Shown piece by piece: positions 51,475 to 63,531 of a DNA stretch of 64,000 bases. Below the pieces are notes generated by a model that was not told the origin of the DNA, searched no databases, and saw only the letters and a list, made by a program, of their open reading frames with translations. How positions within the stretch are numbered: position 1 is the first letter of the stretch; every line of letters begins with the position of its first letter. The translations under genes were made by a program, and so were the position numbers. The stretch is from positions 1,426,001 to 1,490,000 of the forward strand of contig JAHQIW010001340.1 in NCBI GenBank assembly GCA_019055375.1, in the 5' to 3' direction. The stretch is from Parelaphostrongylus tenuis. Its lineage: Eukaryota > Nematoda > Chromadorea > Rhabditida > Metastrongylidae.

Positions 51475-52904
51475 TTTCTAAATATTGTCAGCTAAAACCA
51501 GCTCAATTTTGCTGATATGCGCGAATGATGATTCACACACCTCCCTCATTAGTAACCTATTCCGCACTGCTGCTTCTGGAAACGATGAGAATGTGCACTA
51601 GACAGAAATATATTTTCGACTAGAGTCCATTTCAATCGTACACAAGGCTTTTTGAAGGTTTATTCTGCCGCGGACACGATTGAATCTATTTTGATATCTC
51701 GATGAGATCGAACACACATTCGATAAGATTGAACGCATATTCTCATAATCTTTGGCCAGTATTGCGAACTTTATGGTCCAAAGTATTTAGAACACGGTGC
51801 CCATTTCCAGGAATAACACATAAGTCCCAAAATTATGGATATCGTAAATGCAATAGTTCAGCGTAAACTTCTCACAGACACTTGACATGTTTTGTCAACA
51901 CCCAAAATTCGAGAACTTGCTTTTGTAGTCTACGCACACACACTTTTGCAATCTCTGACATCTGTAATATAGGCAAGTTGGATTAACTTTTGACTTTATC
52001 TTTCGCCTATTTCAGTTCTAACGACAGGACACAATGTGAAATATGATCACAAGAGTGCTCATACACGAGCGAAATTTGAAACCTTAGGTAGCCTCGAACC
52101 AACGATTAGCCTTTTCGGGGTTTTTAATATGGTTACTCGTGACACCAGAAATCGCTCTTTCAACAATGAATGTAAATCTCTCAGTGACAATGATGAGATA
52201 GACCACATCATGGTGGGTTGAGCGTTTAGCACAACCGATATTGTTATGGTGCAAAAGTCCACACAGGTTCGACCATCGCATCATTCGCGGAAGATCTCAC
52301 TTTTTGCAGAAAGGAAGAAGCTGTTAAGTTTGAAAGCCATATCCCGAAATAACCAAAAGCTGGAAATATCAAACTGTTAATGAGCTTTTGGGAAGATGCA
52401 GTTATTGACAATATCGACGTGGAGAATGATTTTCTTTTCTAGTGTTTTCACGTAGGCACTATGGAAGCCGATAGTCGTTTTATAAAATCCCATTTCGAAA
52501 CCCAATACTCAACTTTCGATGTCGTTCTTGGAGAATCGGGATACACTTGGTCTAGGCAGGATAACGCTAACGCATCTGATCAGTCTGCTTTGAGTTTTCA
52601 TCAAAACAGTGGCTCAACCACTTCGACAGGCTTACAAGCAACCTTTCAAAGATTATGTACCTGATTCAGTGAACTACTAGCATGATTGTGTTTCCACGCA
52701 AAATGGGGATTCTCTACGACGTCGGCGACTATCTTCCTATCCGCTTCATAGCTGTGGTCTATAAACTCTTCACTCCAGTCGCCCTTATAGTAGTGACAGA
52801 ACACTAAACGAAACACAATCATGTTAGGAAATGAAGTTTTGAAAAGTATTTGACGCAAAAAACATTTGCATGACAGCAGACGTAAATTCATTGCTACTCC
52901 ATGG

Positions 52905-53035
52905 AGTGGGTAGCGCAGTGGTAGTAGCCATTTATCACAAGCACGGTTTTGGTTTGATCACGGTTGCGTTTCACCAAGCTTCTTATCCATTAGTGGTCGC
53001 GGAAATCGTATCAGACTTGTCTGAAAAACTTCTCC
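52905..53035 (+). mobile_element. tRNA-headed repeat remnant, family A-like
   Basis: A box A-like TGGGTAGCGCAGTGGTAGTAG and later ACCAAGCTTCTTATCC and CAGACTTGTCTG fragments recall family A, but divergence is high. Confidence 0.4.
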
Positions 53036-54068
53036 ACACTTTAATCAATAACTCTATCCTAATTCTATTCTGGATATCTCCAAATTTCAGTGAGAATCAG
53101 GTTCGACCAGCATTGAACGATAATCATGGCGAAAGGAATAAGCCTCAGTGAACAATCGAACCTATACTCGAAAAGTTCGAAGAGCACCGTAAATGATGGG
53201 TGCGAGAAATGTTGGTACCCTCGGAGTACATAAAAAAGACGAGTCGAATAAAGAAGAATTCATAGAGGGAAAGATTATTTTCACCTTGAAATGCACCAAC
53301 TTATACATATGTTTATCGACGTATGGATGGAAATCGATTTTTACTATCACGAATGTGTCAAAATCGTGTTCTATCAGGCCGTTCCATAAGATTCAGCACT
53401 AGAGCAATGAATGCCAAATTTATTGACCACAAGTGATTAGAATGGCATGATTTTATTATCGTTGAAATGCGCATTTCCTTGTAAACAGTTTGCTTTACAA
53501 TCGCAGCAGGCGCGTGATTTTTATTACTTGTTATGGGTTTTTTTCACCGTTTGAAAAGAATTCCAGGGTTTCATAGGATTTTTTGATAATTCACAATTAC
53601 GTTTACACATCCGTTGGCTTTTCGTGTAAAGACAACGTTTATGTGTGAGTAAAAAGCTCTCTTTTAATGCGCAATTACAGTTATGTTGGTATTTTGTTAA
53701 TTGTAATAGCTTATACAATGAATGTAATGATATGAATCTAGCAGTTTTGACACATTTTACTATATACACATTCATGAGTTACGTTAGTGAGTGAAAAAAA
53801 AATAAAAAACAATGATTAGTTCGTTAAACAAAGGTGTACAGTGGATGCATGCCATTTGATCGAATCAAGCAGTGATTTTTGAAGAGGCCTCTTTTGCTTT
53901 TCAGAGATTTCTCACTAGACTATGAGTGACTACTCATAAGCTCCAATCTCAAAGACTTTAAATATTCATTTGCTTTATAGAAAGGCTTTACACCGAGCTG
54001 TAGCCCAAGAACAAAGTCATGATTCACACGCCCCGCGCATAGTCGCGCTCATATTTCGCTGGGCTGAT

Positions 54069-54372
54069 AAAAGGATAAAGGATAAAGCTCTCGGCGTTGA
54101 TCAATCCTTGAGGGATGAGCCATACATTCGTCTTCAATTTATAACTTCGTTTGAGATGATTGAATGCATATATGGCTTTTACAATGACTCGTGGTGGCCT
54201 TCCACTGAACCGAGTCAGTGCTGCTTATCCTCCTAAACAACTCTGGAACCCGTTCGCCACAAATTTAGCAACCCCGGAGGGATGGACGCTTCGGTGAGCC
54301 ATGAGCGCAAGATCGAACCATCAACCTCGTGCGCGACGCAGAGCACCTCTAACCTGTGCCACATGCACTCGC
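54069..54372 (-). mobile_element. SINE family A, full copy, minus strand
   Basis: Complete from the (GGATAAA)n tail to the head TGCCACATGCACTCGCC. The flanks CTGATAAAA (left) and CTGATATAAA (right) look like a slightly eroded target duplication. Confidence 0.85.
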
Positions 54373-56117
54373 CGGACTGATATAAATTGATAAATGTGGG
54401 CTCTATCGAGGCATATTCACACTACAAACCAAAAATCACGCGATTAAAGGTTCCTCAAAGTCATGTGTCCCCAATAAATGGGCGATAAGAAGTGGAAATG
54501 CGTTTTTTATTCATTAAAATGGCTTTCGTACTGGAAAGTAGGGATTCAAGGTCATGTGAATTTTTTCTCTTACTAAGACAGACCTTTATAGAATGTTTTT
54601 TAGTAACATATGACTTTCTCTGACTACATTTTCTTTAACGCATGAGCTTTGCCTGGAAATACCAATAAATCTGCTGCGATATATGGAGTGGCAAGTTGTT
54701 GATTACTCTTAGTGCGAAACGTGTCCTTTTTTCCGTTGCTACACCACGCTAAAAAATTTTTTGAGAAAACAGTATAGATACTAAAATTGTCACTTTTCAG
54801 GTTATGCATAAATCATAGTGGAGTACACATAGCATTCCGGAAGGCGAAACGCAATTTGTGCTTGTCGTTACCACAGCACAGTAGAAAGCATTGTTCAGAA
54901 ACTAATCTAGAAATTAAGTTAGCAATTATAATTGCTTTTTCTTAAATCACAGTTTCACTATCATAACTTCAGTTAAAAATAATTCCGTCTGATGAAAAAT
55001 CCAACCAAACACAAGCGCAAAATACACCATGCACTCCTAAGAAAAACGTGATTTCTCTCCGTTGCTACAGCTCATTGGAAAAGCGTTTCCAAAAATCTAG
55101 AATAGTATTTGAACCCACAATTTTTCCAGCTATCGAATGATTACCAAAAGTCTGGTGAAAAATGTGTGCCCAACGAGGAAATCATGAATAAGCGCGTGTA
55201 CTATTCATGGTACATGTGGTCCTGAAAGCGTTGATTCGAGCTGAGTGAATGGTTTAGGTCAATTCGGCTCAAAAGCGTTGCTGTCTCTTCTATATTTTGA
55301 TGAAAGCTTCAATTTTCAATACACAGATGATTGTCCGTCATCCGGTGTAAATAAGAGGAGATGAAGAAATGTTTGTTTGAAATCTCGAAAGAGCATGATC
55401 TATAAAGTGTGAGCAAGATCGACCCGAAGTGACCTGGCTTCTATTCGTCGTTCAAATCCACAAGGTGAATGCTCAAATCTACCTCTTGAAAGTGGCTACA
55501 TTGCAGAGTGATACTGAAGTCCAAGTAGTAAAATATACTGGCACACTACTTTTCCGCTCATTATTTGCACATGAAAAGAAAAAAAAAGCCCATCGAACAG
55601 TTAGAAATGTGCGTATACAAATAAGGAACAGAGGAAATCGCTGAACCGGTAAGAAAAATATTCATTGAAGAGCTATGCCACAAAACAATGCTATTCGTAA
55701 TACGAATGAGAACTTTCTTTCAAACTGCCGGACAAAATAGGAATTTCTATTCAGAGGTTCCAAAAAATAGTGATCTCAAGAGTTCTGTAGAGGTCACTGA
55801 ACTTCTATCGTTCACTCCACGACGTGCTTTGGAAGATATATTGGCGCAACGAGTTGACTACTTGGCACCCACATAGATCTAAGCTGAAACAAGTGCGTAG
55901 TTCACCTTCTTGAGCTTATGACAGCACTACCTGTCCGATAAAAGCTTGTTTCCCAAAGTCAAGAGGATAATCATCATTAAGAGCGGAGGTCACATTTCTG
56001 AAATAGCGCCATCATTTTTGCAATTGGTGCAACTGCTCTTCTTTTGAAACATCCCATTCGATCACAAGCGAACCTGGAATAAATCATTATTCTCGAGAAC
56101 TATTCGGCTTGTACATC

Positions 56118-56325
56118 ATCCGTGAGCGGTCGGTTAACTTTTTCATTATTTTTATTGTTTGCATTCGGATTTAACACCATCTCTTAATCAGCTGCTAGGA
56201 AGTCCAACCAGAGGATCCGCTTTCGACAGGTAATTCAACAGAATCGACATCGTGAAGACGTGAAGTAGCGCCTGCCAGATAAAGTCAGGAATTCAAGGAA
56301 GACCAATCTGCACAACCAGCAATAG
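56118..56325 (+). repeat. Dispersed repeat, family D, copy 3 (diverged, shorter)
   Basis: Starts CATCCGTGAGCGGTCGGTTA and keeps GGAAGTCCAACCAGAGGATC and AGTCAGGAATTCAAGGAAGA, but ends early (ACCAGCAATAGACTAG) and is the most diverged copy. Confidence 0.65.
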
Positions 56326-56399
56326 ACTAGCCTCAGCACACCATACACTGGTTGAAACGGAACTCGCGCTCGCACTCTTTCTCGAATCAGACCATCACC

Positions 56400-56486
56400 A
56401 TGGATGACAGCTGCAAGAAGAAGAGATTAATTGGAATTGTGCTGGAGCTCGCTTACTTCATAAAGGCGTACCGTCTAAGCATTCAA
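56400..56486 (+). CDS. Candidate first exon, unassigned
   Basis: CACCATGG gives a good start context. The frame reads MDDSCKKKRLIGIVLELAYF, IKAYRLSIQ and stops at a consensus donor CAA|GTAAGTGAG. No second exon was found. It follows the family D repeat by about 75 bp. The short length makes it uncertain. Confidence 0.22.
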
Positions 56487-57129
56487 GTAAGTGAGTTCTC
56501 GAGAGCATTAGGCTATCCTAAAGCTATTACAAAATTCCAACTTGCTTCTTCGACGTAGCTTATCCTAACTCAAAACGAGCTTTGTTGCTTGAGGTAAAAA
56601 TTGTTGGAAACTCTCAATCCAAAGAATGTGCTTTCTTCCCACCCGTTCTCCAAAGATGGATTGAAAATCTCACAGAAGTTTTGTGTAGAAGTTGCATATC
56701 GTGGAAAACGTGTTTTCAAGTAATGAGTCCAAAGCACCGTTGAGAGAAATGTGAATCAAAAAGAGTTGGAAGTGAGTTGCTAACCTATTGATTTGGTTTT
56801 CGTAATGAGATTGAAATTTTTTAGGACATCTGAACCTTTCTTCTATTATAACTACGTCCTGTGAGAAACTCTTCAGTAATATTCTATCCTTACGTGACGA
56901 TGAACAGGCTCAAGATCAGAATTTCGCCATGTAAGTACGAACGGATCCGCAGTGATGTTCAAAAAGAGTGGTTAACTACTCCGAATGCAGATCGTAATAT
57001 TCTTCCATTAGTTTCTATGAAAGTTTTTCCACGAACCACGCTTTGTATCAAAATCTGCATCATCAAATCACTAAACGACTATATAATCAAACACTTTTTT
57101 TTATCTAACCGCTCTTAGCGTTGGTGTGA

Positions 57130-57525
57130 TGTTATGGATATAACCGATGATGTTGAGTGATGTGCAAAGCATATAGGTCAGTCGAGACTCGAACCCGCAT
57201 TCCACCGTTACCGGCCGCGCGTGCTCTAACCCGTTGCCTACCGACGTCTGTTTTGCCCCATTTTTTCTACGCTACAATACATCTATCTGTCAGCAACAAA
57301 CAGTCAACGGTATGGTCTGGGTAATCCATATTGGCATGGAACCCATTCAAGCTGACAGATACTGGGTATTGGAAAGATTCGTTGTAGCGTAGAAAGAGTG
57401 GTGGTAAAACGGGAGTCGGTAGTGCAATGGATTAGAACGCGCGCCGCGTGATAGGGTAAAATGTGAATTTGAGTCCCGCTTGACGCAAAAGTTTTGCACG
57501 TTGTTCTACATCATTAACTATATAA
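57130..57525. mobile_element. Palindromic composite of two head-to-head SINE family B units
   Basis: The left arm runs from GATGTTGAGTGATGTGCAAA through CGAGACTCGAACCCGC. The right arm mirrors it: GAATTTGAGTCCCGCTTGAC, then AAAAGTTTTGCACGTTG. The centre is also inverted: TTTTTCTACGCTACAATAC against GTTGTAGCGTAGAAAG, and CTATCTGTCAG against CTGACAGATA. The whole unit could fold into one long hairpin of about 390 nt. Confidence 0.85.
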
Positions 57526-58289
57526 TCACCTTTAAGGTAACGAAAAAAAATTGGAAAAATGTCACCCTAGGAAAGATGTACTTTCGTTGTAGAAATTACA
57601 TGAGCGTTCTTTTCACTAGAATTATCTGCACTCTACTTAAAAGTTAGTACTCAAGGAAAAGTGAGGAGTAAGGAATTCATGGGCATTCTTTTTGCTGAAA
57701 CTATCCTCACAAAAGTCCCCTCTGTGGTATTCTCTTTTGACGGCGACAATATTTCGATAAAAGTCGATGGAAAAAGCAGAAAAGTTCCGCTTTCAGTAGG
57801 ATAAAAAGTAGCCGTCTTTTTTATGTGAGTAGGATTGCACCTAATTAATCCCGAGTATTACATGTTGAGCCTAGAAACTAGCTCCGTTATCGTGCATGAT
57901 TTGGCGCTTATCTGCTTCATACACTCTTTATCATAGATTGTCATCAGAAAACAAATACAGCTGAGCCTAGATAAGGGCGGTCTCTGGGGGTGTCGATCAT
58001 TGTGGTCGAGGATTATTGTATCTTCTCCACTTACTGATCACCTTTCATTTTTTTGTTTTTCAACACGAAGGGCCCTTTGAAATCGCATCTATGCCCTGTC
58101 TTCAATTTTTCACCAACAACGTGAGTGGGAACATCAAATTACCTCTCTGATATGCATAATACCCATTACCGCAGCACCACATAATCGTTTGCAAAACTTT
58201 TTGTTCCTCATTTAAGCCTACCTGATTATCTATGTGGAAAGATGAAGCCGTAATTGTGAAGTTACTGTACTAAAATGACTGCGTACTAA

Positions 58290-58365
58290 CGATATCACCT
58301 GTCGCCCCGTTGATCGTCGAAAGAGCCGCAAGCGCGATTTAATAAAACTTCCATTTGTCCTCAGA
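58290..58365 (-). mobile_element. RTE-like 3' fragment
   Basis: TTGATCGTCGAAAGAGCCGC, then AAAACTTCCATTTGTCCTC, matches the end of the 46.3-47.1 kb relic (TTGATCGTCGAGTGACTCGA and ACACTTCCATTTTTCCTT). Confidence 0.45.
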
Positions 58366-59915
58366 GTAGCATTATTTGTTTATTGTTTGCAAGAAGTTTA
58401 GACTATTAGTGTTACTCTTGCTCACGGTGTACAATTGTCAATTAATTCTATTCGTCTTTGCCAGCTCTGTGTTAATTCAATTTTGACGCTCAAATAAGAA
58501 ATACAGTAAAGAAGCCCTGTATAGATGAAAACTTTCTCGCCTTGATCATATATTTGCTGTATTGTGCCATCACAGCGGATTCAAAGAAGTTATGCTGGCG
58601 ATCAAAAATCTTTCGAACAAGCCGAAATTTGTGCCTTATACTTAAGCTATCAACGACGCTTTAGGCTACACTGCTGCACGTATCGATGATGATAAGGACT
58701 CGAAAATCACTTCAAGATATAACAAAGCGGTATGTTACGTTTGAGTCCTGTCATAATAAGGACACTGGGCGAACAATTTCATGCCTTAGTAAGTGATCCG
58801 ACTAGGCATATAGAAACTACCTTCGATTATTGTGTGAGAGGGTGCCTAAGATGCACTAATCACTATACCTTTATTGGTTTCTAATGAGACATGTTGAACT
58901 TTTTCTTGAATCAAACAAATTTTACTATATTGTTTTTCTCTAGAGAAAGCGTTCACGTCGTGTAAACTGGAAGTTTTGTTGAGCGTTTAGGATAGATATG
59001 GCGTTGACCATCGAAACTTCCATCACGTCTTCGCTATCGGCAACCGAAAGCAAGAAAATATTTCATGCGTTTTTCTAGGTGTACGATAAAGCGAACTACA
59101 AAGGCAGTTCCTCGTCATTATATCAAGATAACCTTGGAAAGGGACAGAATACATAATCCTGCCGTTCTTAGTGAAGAAAGATTTTCTAGCTGCCAGGAAA
59201 ATGAGTACTTGAACTCACTCGTCTTCGTGCCAGAACTATAGCCACTGCGTTCTAATGAATCATCTTTCTAATCTAGTTTTTTCACGTCGAATTTCACTGT
59301 GTGAATTGTAATGAAAACCACTCTGTGGGCTTCCGGAAAAAAATTGAGTACATGAAAAATTTGGATTGTGTTTTGCTGAATGCGCAAATATGTCGAAGAT
59401 GAGAGACTTGTATGCACCTGCTTCGATTCTAATTGATATCATAACATGAAGATGACTACAGGGGATCAGGTGCTGAGATCAAATCTACGTAAATTCGGCG
59501 TAAATTAGCCTATGTCATTGTGGGAGCCACTTTGATTCTCATTGTCAAAACAAATTCTCTTCAACCACGTGATTAAGGTAAACTACTAACCACGGAATTC
59601 CACTTAAACATGCTGTTATTGAAGACGTAGCTCTAAAAGATATAGTGGAACACCGCAATTTCAAAACATATGTGCTCGGTTGAGAAGTTTTGAGATGACA
59701 TTTCTTCCAAGTCCGAGCGACTTCACAACAGCGAGACCATCAATGGCATTTGGTTATTTAGAATGCTGCTCCCTTGTTGACCTTGAAATCACTCTGCGGG
59801 CTTTACAGTCTCGACGCTTATTGAAAAAAAATTTTCACTCTCATCACAACTTGTTTCGCATAGTTTGTAGAGTCTAGCCCTTTGAAGACAATGGGAGTAA
59901 TTCCGCTTCTCACCA

Positions 59916-60075
59916 CGCGACGTCGAATCTCACTGTGGTACTGTAATGACGACGTCGCGTCTCGTGGGAAATCAGGCAGACAGCCAGACATGCTTACGCA
60001 AATAATGGCAGCATTGCGTCTCACGGAAAAGCAACTGCGCGACGCCGCCTGTCTATCAACGCTGATCCTCAAGTG
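59916..60075 (+). other. Coding-like open block, unassigned
   Basis: Within a longer plus-strand frame the segment DDVASRGKSGRQPDML, TQIMAALRLTEKQLRDAACL, STLILK is CpG-richer than its surroundings and looks protein-like. A neighbouring frame at 59680-59820 (FTTARPSMAFGYLECC, SLVDLEITLRALQSRR) is similar in quality. No splice sites or family were found, and a palindrome (CGCGACGTCG ... CGACGTCGCG) lies at its start. Confidence 0.2.
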
Positions 60076-60449
60076 GTTAGCGTTTTACAATACCAATTTA
60101 TCATGGAAAAATCGTATCGATTTTCGTCGCAACATAAGCTAAAATTCGAGTGTTGACTTTCTGAAAACGATGAACATTTGACTTCTTTATAAGGTAGTCA
60201 TTATCACTTTTTCAGTACTAAGCTAACAGAGACTTGTCAAAAAGTAGGACACTAGTAGTGACCTAACCGTATACACCACAGACAGAGAAGCTCAATTTAA
60301 TAGGAAACTCATTCATGGCTGAGTCACAGATAAAATAATCTTGTCATAGACGATAATGCAAGTTTATTCTTTGGCTTTCAAGTGCATGTTTGTGTGAAAT
60401 CAAAACCCATGTAATAAACATTCAAAATAATTCCAAAAAAGAATGTCTT

Positions 60450-60592
60450 AAGCCTGAACGAGGTTGGTGCGCCAGGGCCATGCAACGGTGTTCGGAGGTT
60501 TCGGCCTCCTCGTCAATGTGGGGGCGGGGGTCACTGACGAGGAGGCCGAAACACCGGTGTATGGCCCTGGCCTACCAAGCTCGTTTAGGCTT
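60450..60592. repeat. GC-rich long hairpin
   Basis: AAGCCTGAACGAGGTTGGTG, GCCAGGGCCAT and CGGCCTCCTCGTCA on the left are mirrored on the right by TGACGAGGAGGCCG, ATGGCCCTGGC and AAGCTCGTTTAGGCTT. Arms are about 60 bp with a short G-rich loop. The composition is far more GC-rich than the surrounding DNA. Confidence 0.85.
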
Positions 60593-60639
60593 TCATTTTT
60601 TGGCATCATACCACCGTTTAAAAGCGACTACATAAAGAG

Positions 60640-60872
60640 AATTCTGGTCGATCACATACATCCGATATCTGTCAGCGTGACTGGGATCAATGCCGATGTG
60701 GCTTTCCAGAGAAAGCTACTGATACTGATGCGTTGTTGCAAAAAAAAAAAAGAATGGTGGCAGAACAGGCGTTAATATTGCATTTGCTCAAGCATGCGCT
60801 CTCGGAAAAGATGAAATGCGGGTTCGAGTCCCGCTTGACGCCAAATTTCTGCACATTACTCAACATCATTGG
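60640..60872 (+). mobile_element. Half of the palindromic family B composite
   Basis: This begins in the central arm (GATATCTGTCAGCGTGAC) and runs into CGGGTTCGAGTCCCGCTTGA, the tail TTTCTGCACATTACTCA and ACATCATT. It matches the right arm of the 57.1-57.5 kb composite; the left arm is missing. It adjoins the GC-rich hairpin ending at 60592. Confidence 0.7.
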
Positions 60873-61726
60873 TATGTTGGCGTTTTTTCTACCGAGCCGG
60901 AACGACCCGTCTCCCAGCCGCATCTCAAAGTGTGCAGAGAGAGGGGTCTACTGCGACTACTGTTGATTTATGAAGTGACTGAGTGATTGACACCAATGAG
61001 GCTTCTCAACACCAACCAGTGCTTTAATTGTGATGAAAAAAGCATTGCAGTCTCTTCGATGATATGCAGCTAGTTCAATCCGCCATTGCTTTTTGAGTCA
61101 ATATGAAACAATAGCAATAAAAAACTTCAATAAATCTGCCACGAGTTTCAACGAGCGTGGCTCATGTTGGTCGACAGGAAAGAACTAATACTGTTACGTG
61201 ATAACACACTGTCATACGTCGCACCACCAATACCGCAAATGTTCTAAGAGGTGAGCTGAAAGAAAAGATTCTTCCTCATTCACTGTGTCGGTCGAAATTC
61301 CCGTCGTCTAAAACTTTTCCAAAATATTGATACCGCCCTCTCGAGGAATGTTTTGGAAATCGGCTTAAAACCGACATTACCGTCAACGACATCACTTGCA
61401 GAATGTGAGGGTTTTAGGCTGCATGAATAATCAAACATCATCATAAACAAACAATAAACACAAACAAATCAGTAAATAAGCAGTGTGTCGATCGAAAAGT
61501 GAAAAGTTCAATGGCTTTTATTCCAATCAAAAAGTTCGTTGTGAGCTAGGATACGTTATTAAAAACCTAGGATGAAATGCGATAATTACGGAATATCCTG
61601 TTATCCTCGAAAAATAGTAGTTCATTCTGGGCATGTTTGTAGGCGAATGGAGTATTTTGGGAAAGAGCGTTAACTGCAATGGCAGAATTCCGATGTCCTC
61701 AAGAATGTGATTTCTTTCATCTAACC

Positions 61727-62135
61727 GCTTTAGCGGTGGTAAGATTTATAGATATGCCTAAGTAATGTAAAGTGATGTGCAAAACTTTCGCGTCAGACGA
61801 GACTAGAACCCGCACCTCACTATATACCGGAGCGCAAGCTCTACCCCGTTGCACTACTGGCGCCAATTTTACGCATTAATTTTTCTACGCTACAACGCAT
61901 CTACCTGTCAGGCGCCAGTCGTCAACGGCCTAGCCCGAGTAGTCGGTACTGACATTGGACCCAATCACGATGACAGTTGACAGATATTGAGTATTGAAGA
62001 TCGAATACATGGCGCGCAAAATGAGCGTCAGTAGTGTAACAGGTTAGAGTACGCGGTCCTGAATAGAGTGAGGGGTCGGTTCTAGTCCCGCCTGACGCGA
62101 AAGTCTTAAACATCACTCTACATTAATGTGATCTC
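61727..62135. mobile_element. Second palindromic composite of family B
   Basis: Same architecture as the 57.1 kb element. GTGATGTGCAAAACTTTCGC and GACGAGACTAGAACCCGC are on the left, GTTCTAGTCCCGCCTGACGC on the right. In the centre, TTTTTCTACGCTACAACGC and CTACCTGTCAG face GTTGACAGATAT. Even the upstream flank (TAACCGCTTTAGCG) matches that of the first copy, so the mobile unit includes it. Confidence 0.82.
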
Positions 62136-63497
62136 CGTTTTTATGACTAAAAACCTCTTCACCATGCAAAACGAATTTTCATTGAACAGGTTGTGCTGCG
62201 AATGTAAGCTCAGAAGAGCCGTCGCACTCTTACTAGTCAATTGATTTCGCCAATATATTCTTTGAAACACATCTTACATATATTGTATTGTCCCACAGTT
62301 TCTTTTGCATTCAGATACTTTTGCTGACTGAATCGCCAATTGTTTGGGACAATCAATCAAACTAATTGTTATCACCATCACAACCAATGATACGGAATTT
62401 TTTGCTGGCAAGAGATTTGATGCTTTCCTTCCAATAGAAGGAGACTGGCGATGAAAGAATTCGGTAAAACCACTTTTAGTTCATTGTAGTCTTCAAATTT
62501 TTCCTCCAGCACATACTATTTCAAAGCGCAAAAGAGTGACCGACCACTAAATGATGTCCACCAAGGCACTACTTATTGGTAACCCCTTTCATTCAGACGA
62601 CGGACGATGATGTCTTGGGCGTATCCAAATGTTTGTCCAAGCTACTAGAACCGATCCTTTGATAACTTTGACACTGCTCAATCATCCATAGTTCTATCTC
62701 TGAGGTTACTACAATAGATTCGTTCTCAAAGCCGACTTTTTGACGTTTTCGTTTTGTTGAGAGCCGGAAAAACCAGATTGCTCGCAAGCCGTTCAGGCAA
62801 GCACCTCTAATACTTCAACAGAAAAAACCCAAGAACCTAGATTTCAATTCCATCAGGCGCAAAATCCATGCTTGGATTGACGGAGTGATGGGAGTCGAGC
62901 TGATCATTCCAGGTTCTCATAAAAGCAAAATCGTCGAAAATTCAAGTGTTCGAATGAATCTTATCTTGAAAACCTCGTCTTTGGTTTACAAAGAGAAAAA
63001 CCTAACAAAATTTCAAAATTCCACGGGAAGTTTCATCGTTCTTAAGTGGGCAATTTCGATCAAATGGAAACTGCTGCCGCTGATTTCACGTTTCTTTATG
63101 ATTTGACGAAGACACGACATCAAACTCTGAAGACACTAAAAAGGTGTAAGGATAAAGAAACAGGATAAAACTCTCGACGTTGATCAACTTATTTTTAGAC
63201 CAAATTAAACCACAAGAACTTTTCGGTGTCGATTCCCCATAGTAGGAGAGAGAAGCCGAATGGCATGAGCTACTGATGAGGCTTCTAGAAAGCCGAAACG
63301 TAGCATTAGGAGTGCCAGAATAGACCACCTGAAAGATTTAAGACAACCTATTACACTATAAAAACTCGATTCTCATGTGGTTACGATTCTGAGACCTTCA
63401 CTGTAAACATGTCACTGCAAGCCATTTCTCTACTTCTGCTCTGCTTTGTACAATGCTTTTCTAAGAATTATTCGTGCTCTCAAAACAGAAACAACCA
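62136..63497. other. Intergenic stretch downstream of rpl-22
   Basis: No gene recognised. A segment at 62825-62870 (CCTAGATTTCAATTCCATCA) resembles one at 33133-33165 (CCTAGATTTGAATTGCATCA), a further unclassified repeat. A minimal SINE A tail lies at 63146. Confidence 0.5.
63146..63187 (-). mobile_element. Very short SINE family A 3' end
   Basis: Only the tail and first bases of the 3' end are present (GGATAAAACTCTCGACGTTG, then ATCAACTT), as expected of an extreme 5' truncation. Confidence 0.5.
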
Positions 63498-63503
63498 TTT
63501 ATT
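63498..63503 (-). terminator. Poly(A) signal of the L22 gene
   Basis: AATAAA on the minus strand about 30 bases after the L22 stop codon; the expected position for cleavage and polyadenylation of this transcript. Confidence 0.6.
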
Positions 63504-63531
63504 ATCAACATTAACATATAACTAACAACAT

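Larger units (their letters stand above)
53040..57120. other. Repeat-dominated intergenic stretch
   Basis: Holds a solo arm of the mariner-related foldback at about 53390-53500 (ATTCAGCACTAGAGCAATGA, ATGCGCATTTCCTTGTAAAC), a SINE A (54.07-54.37 kb) and repeat D (56.12 kb). No gene is recognised apart from the weak candidate exon at 56400. Confidence 0.5.
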
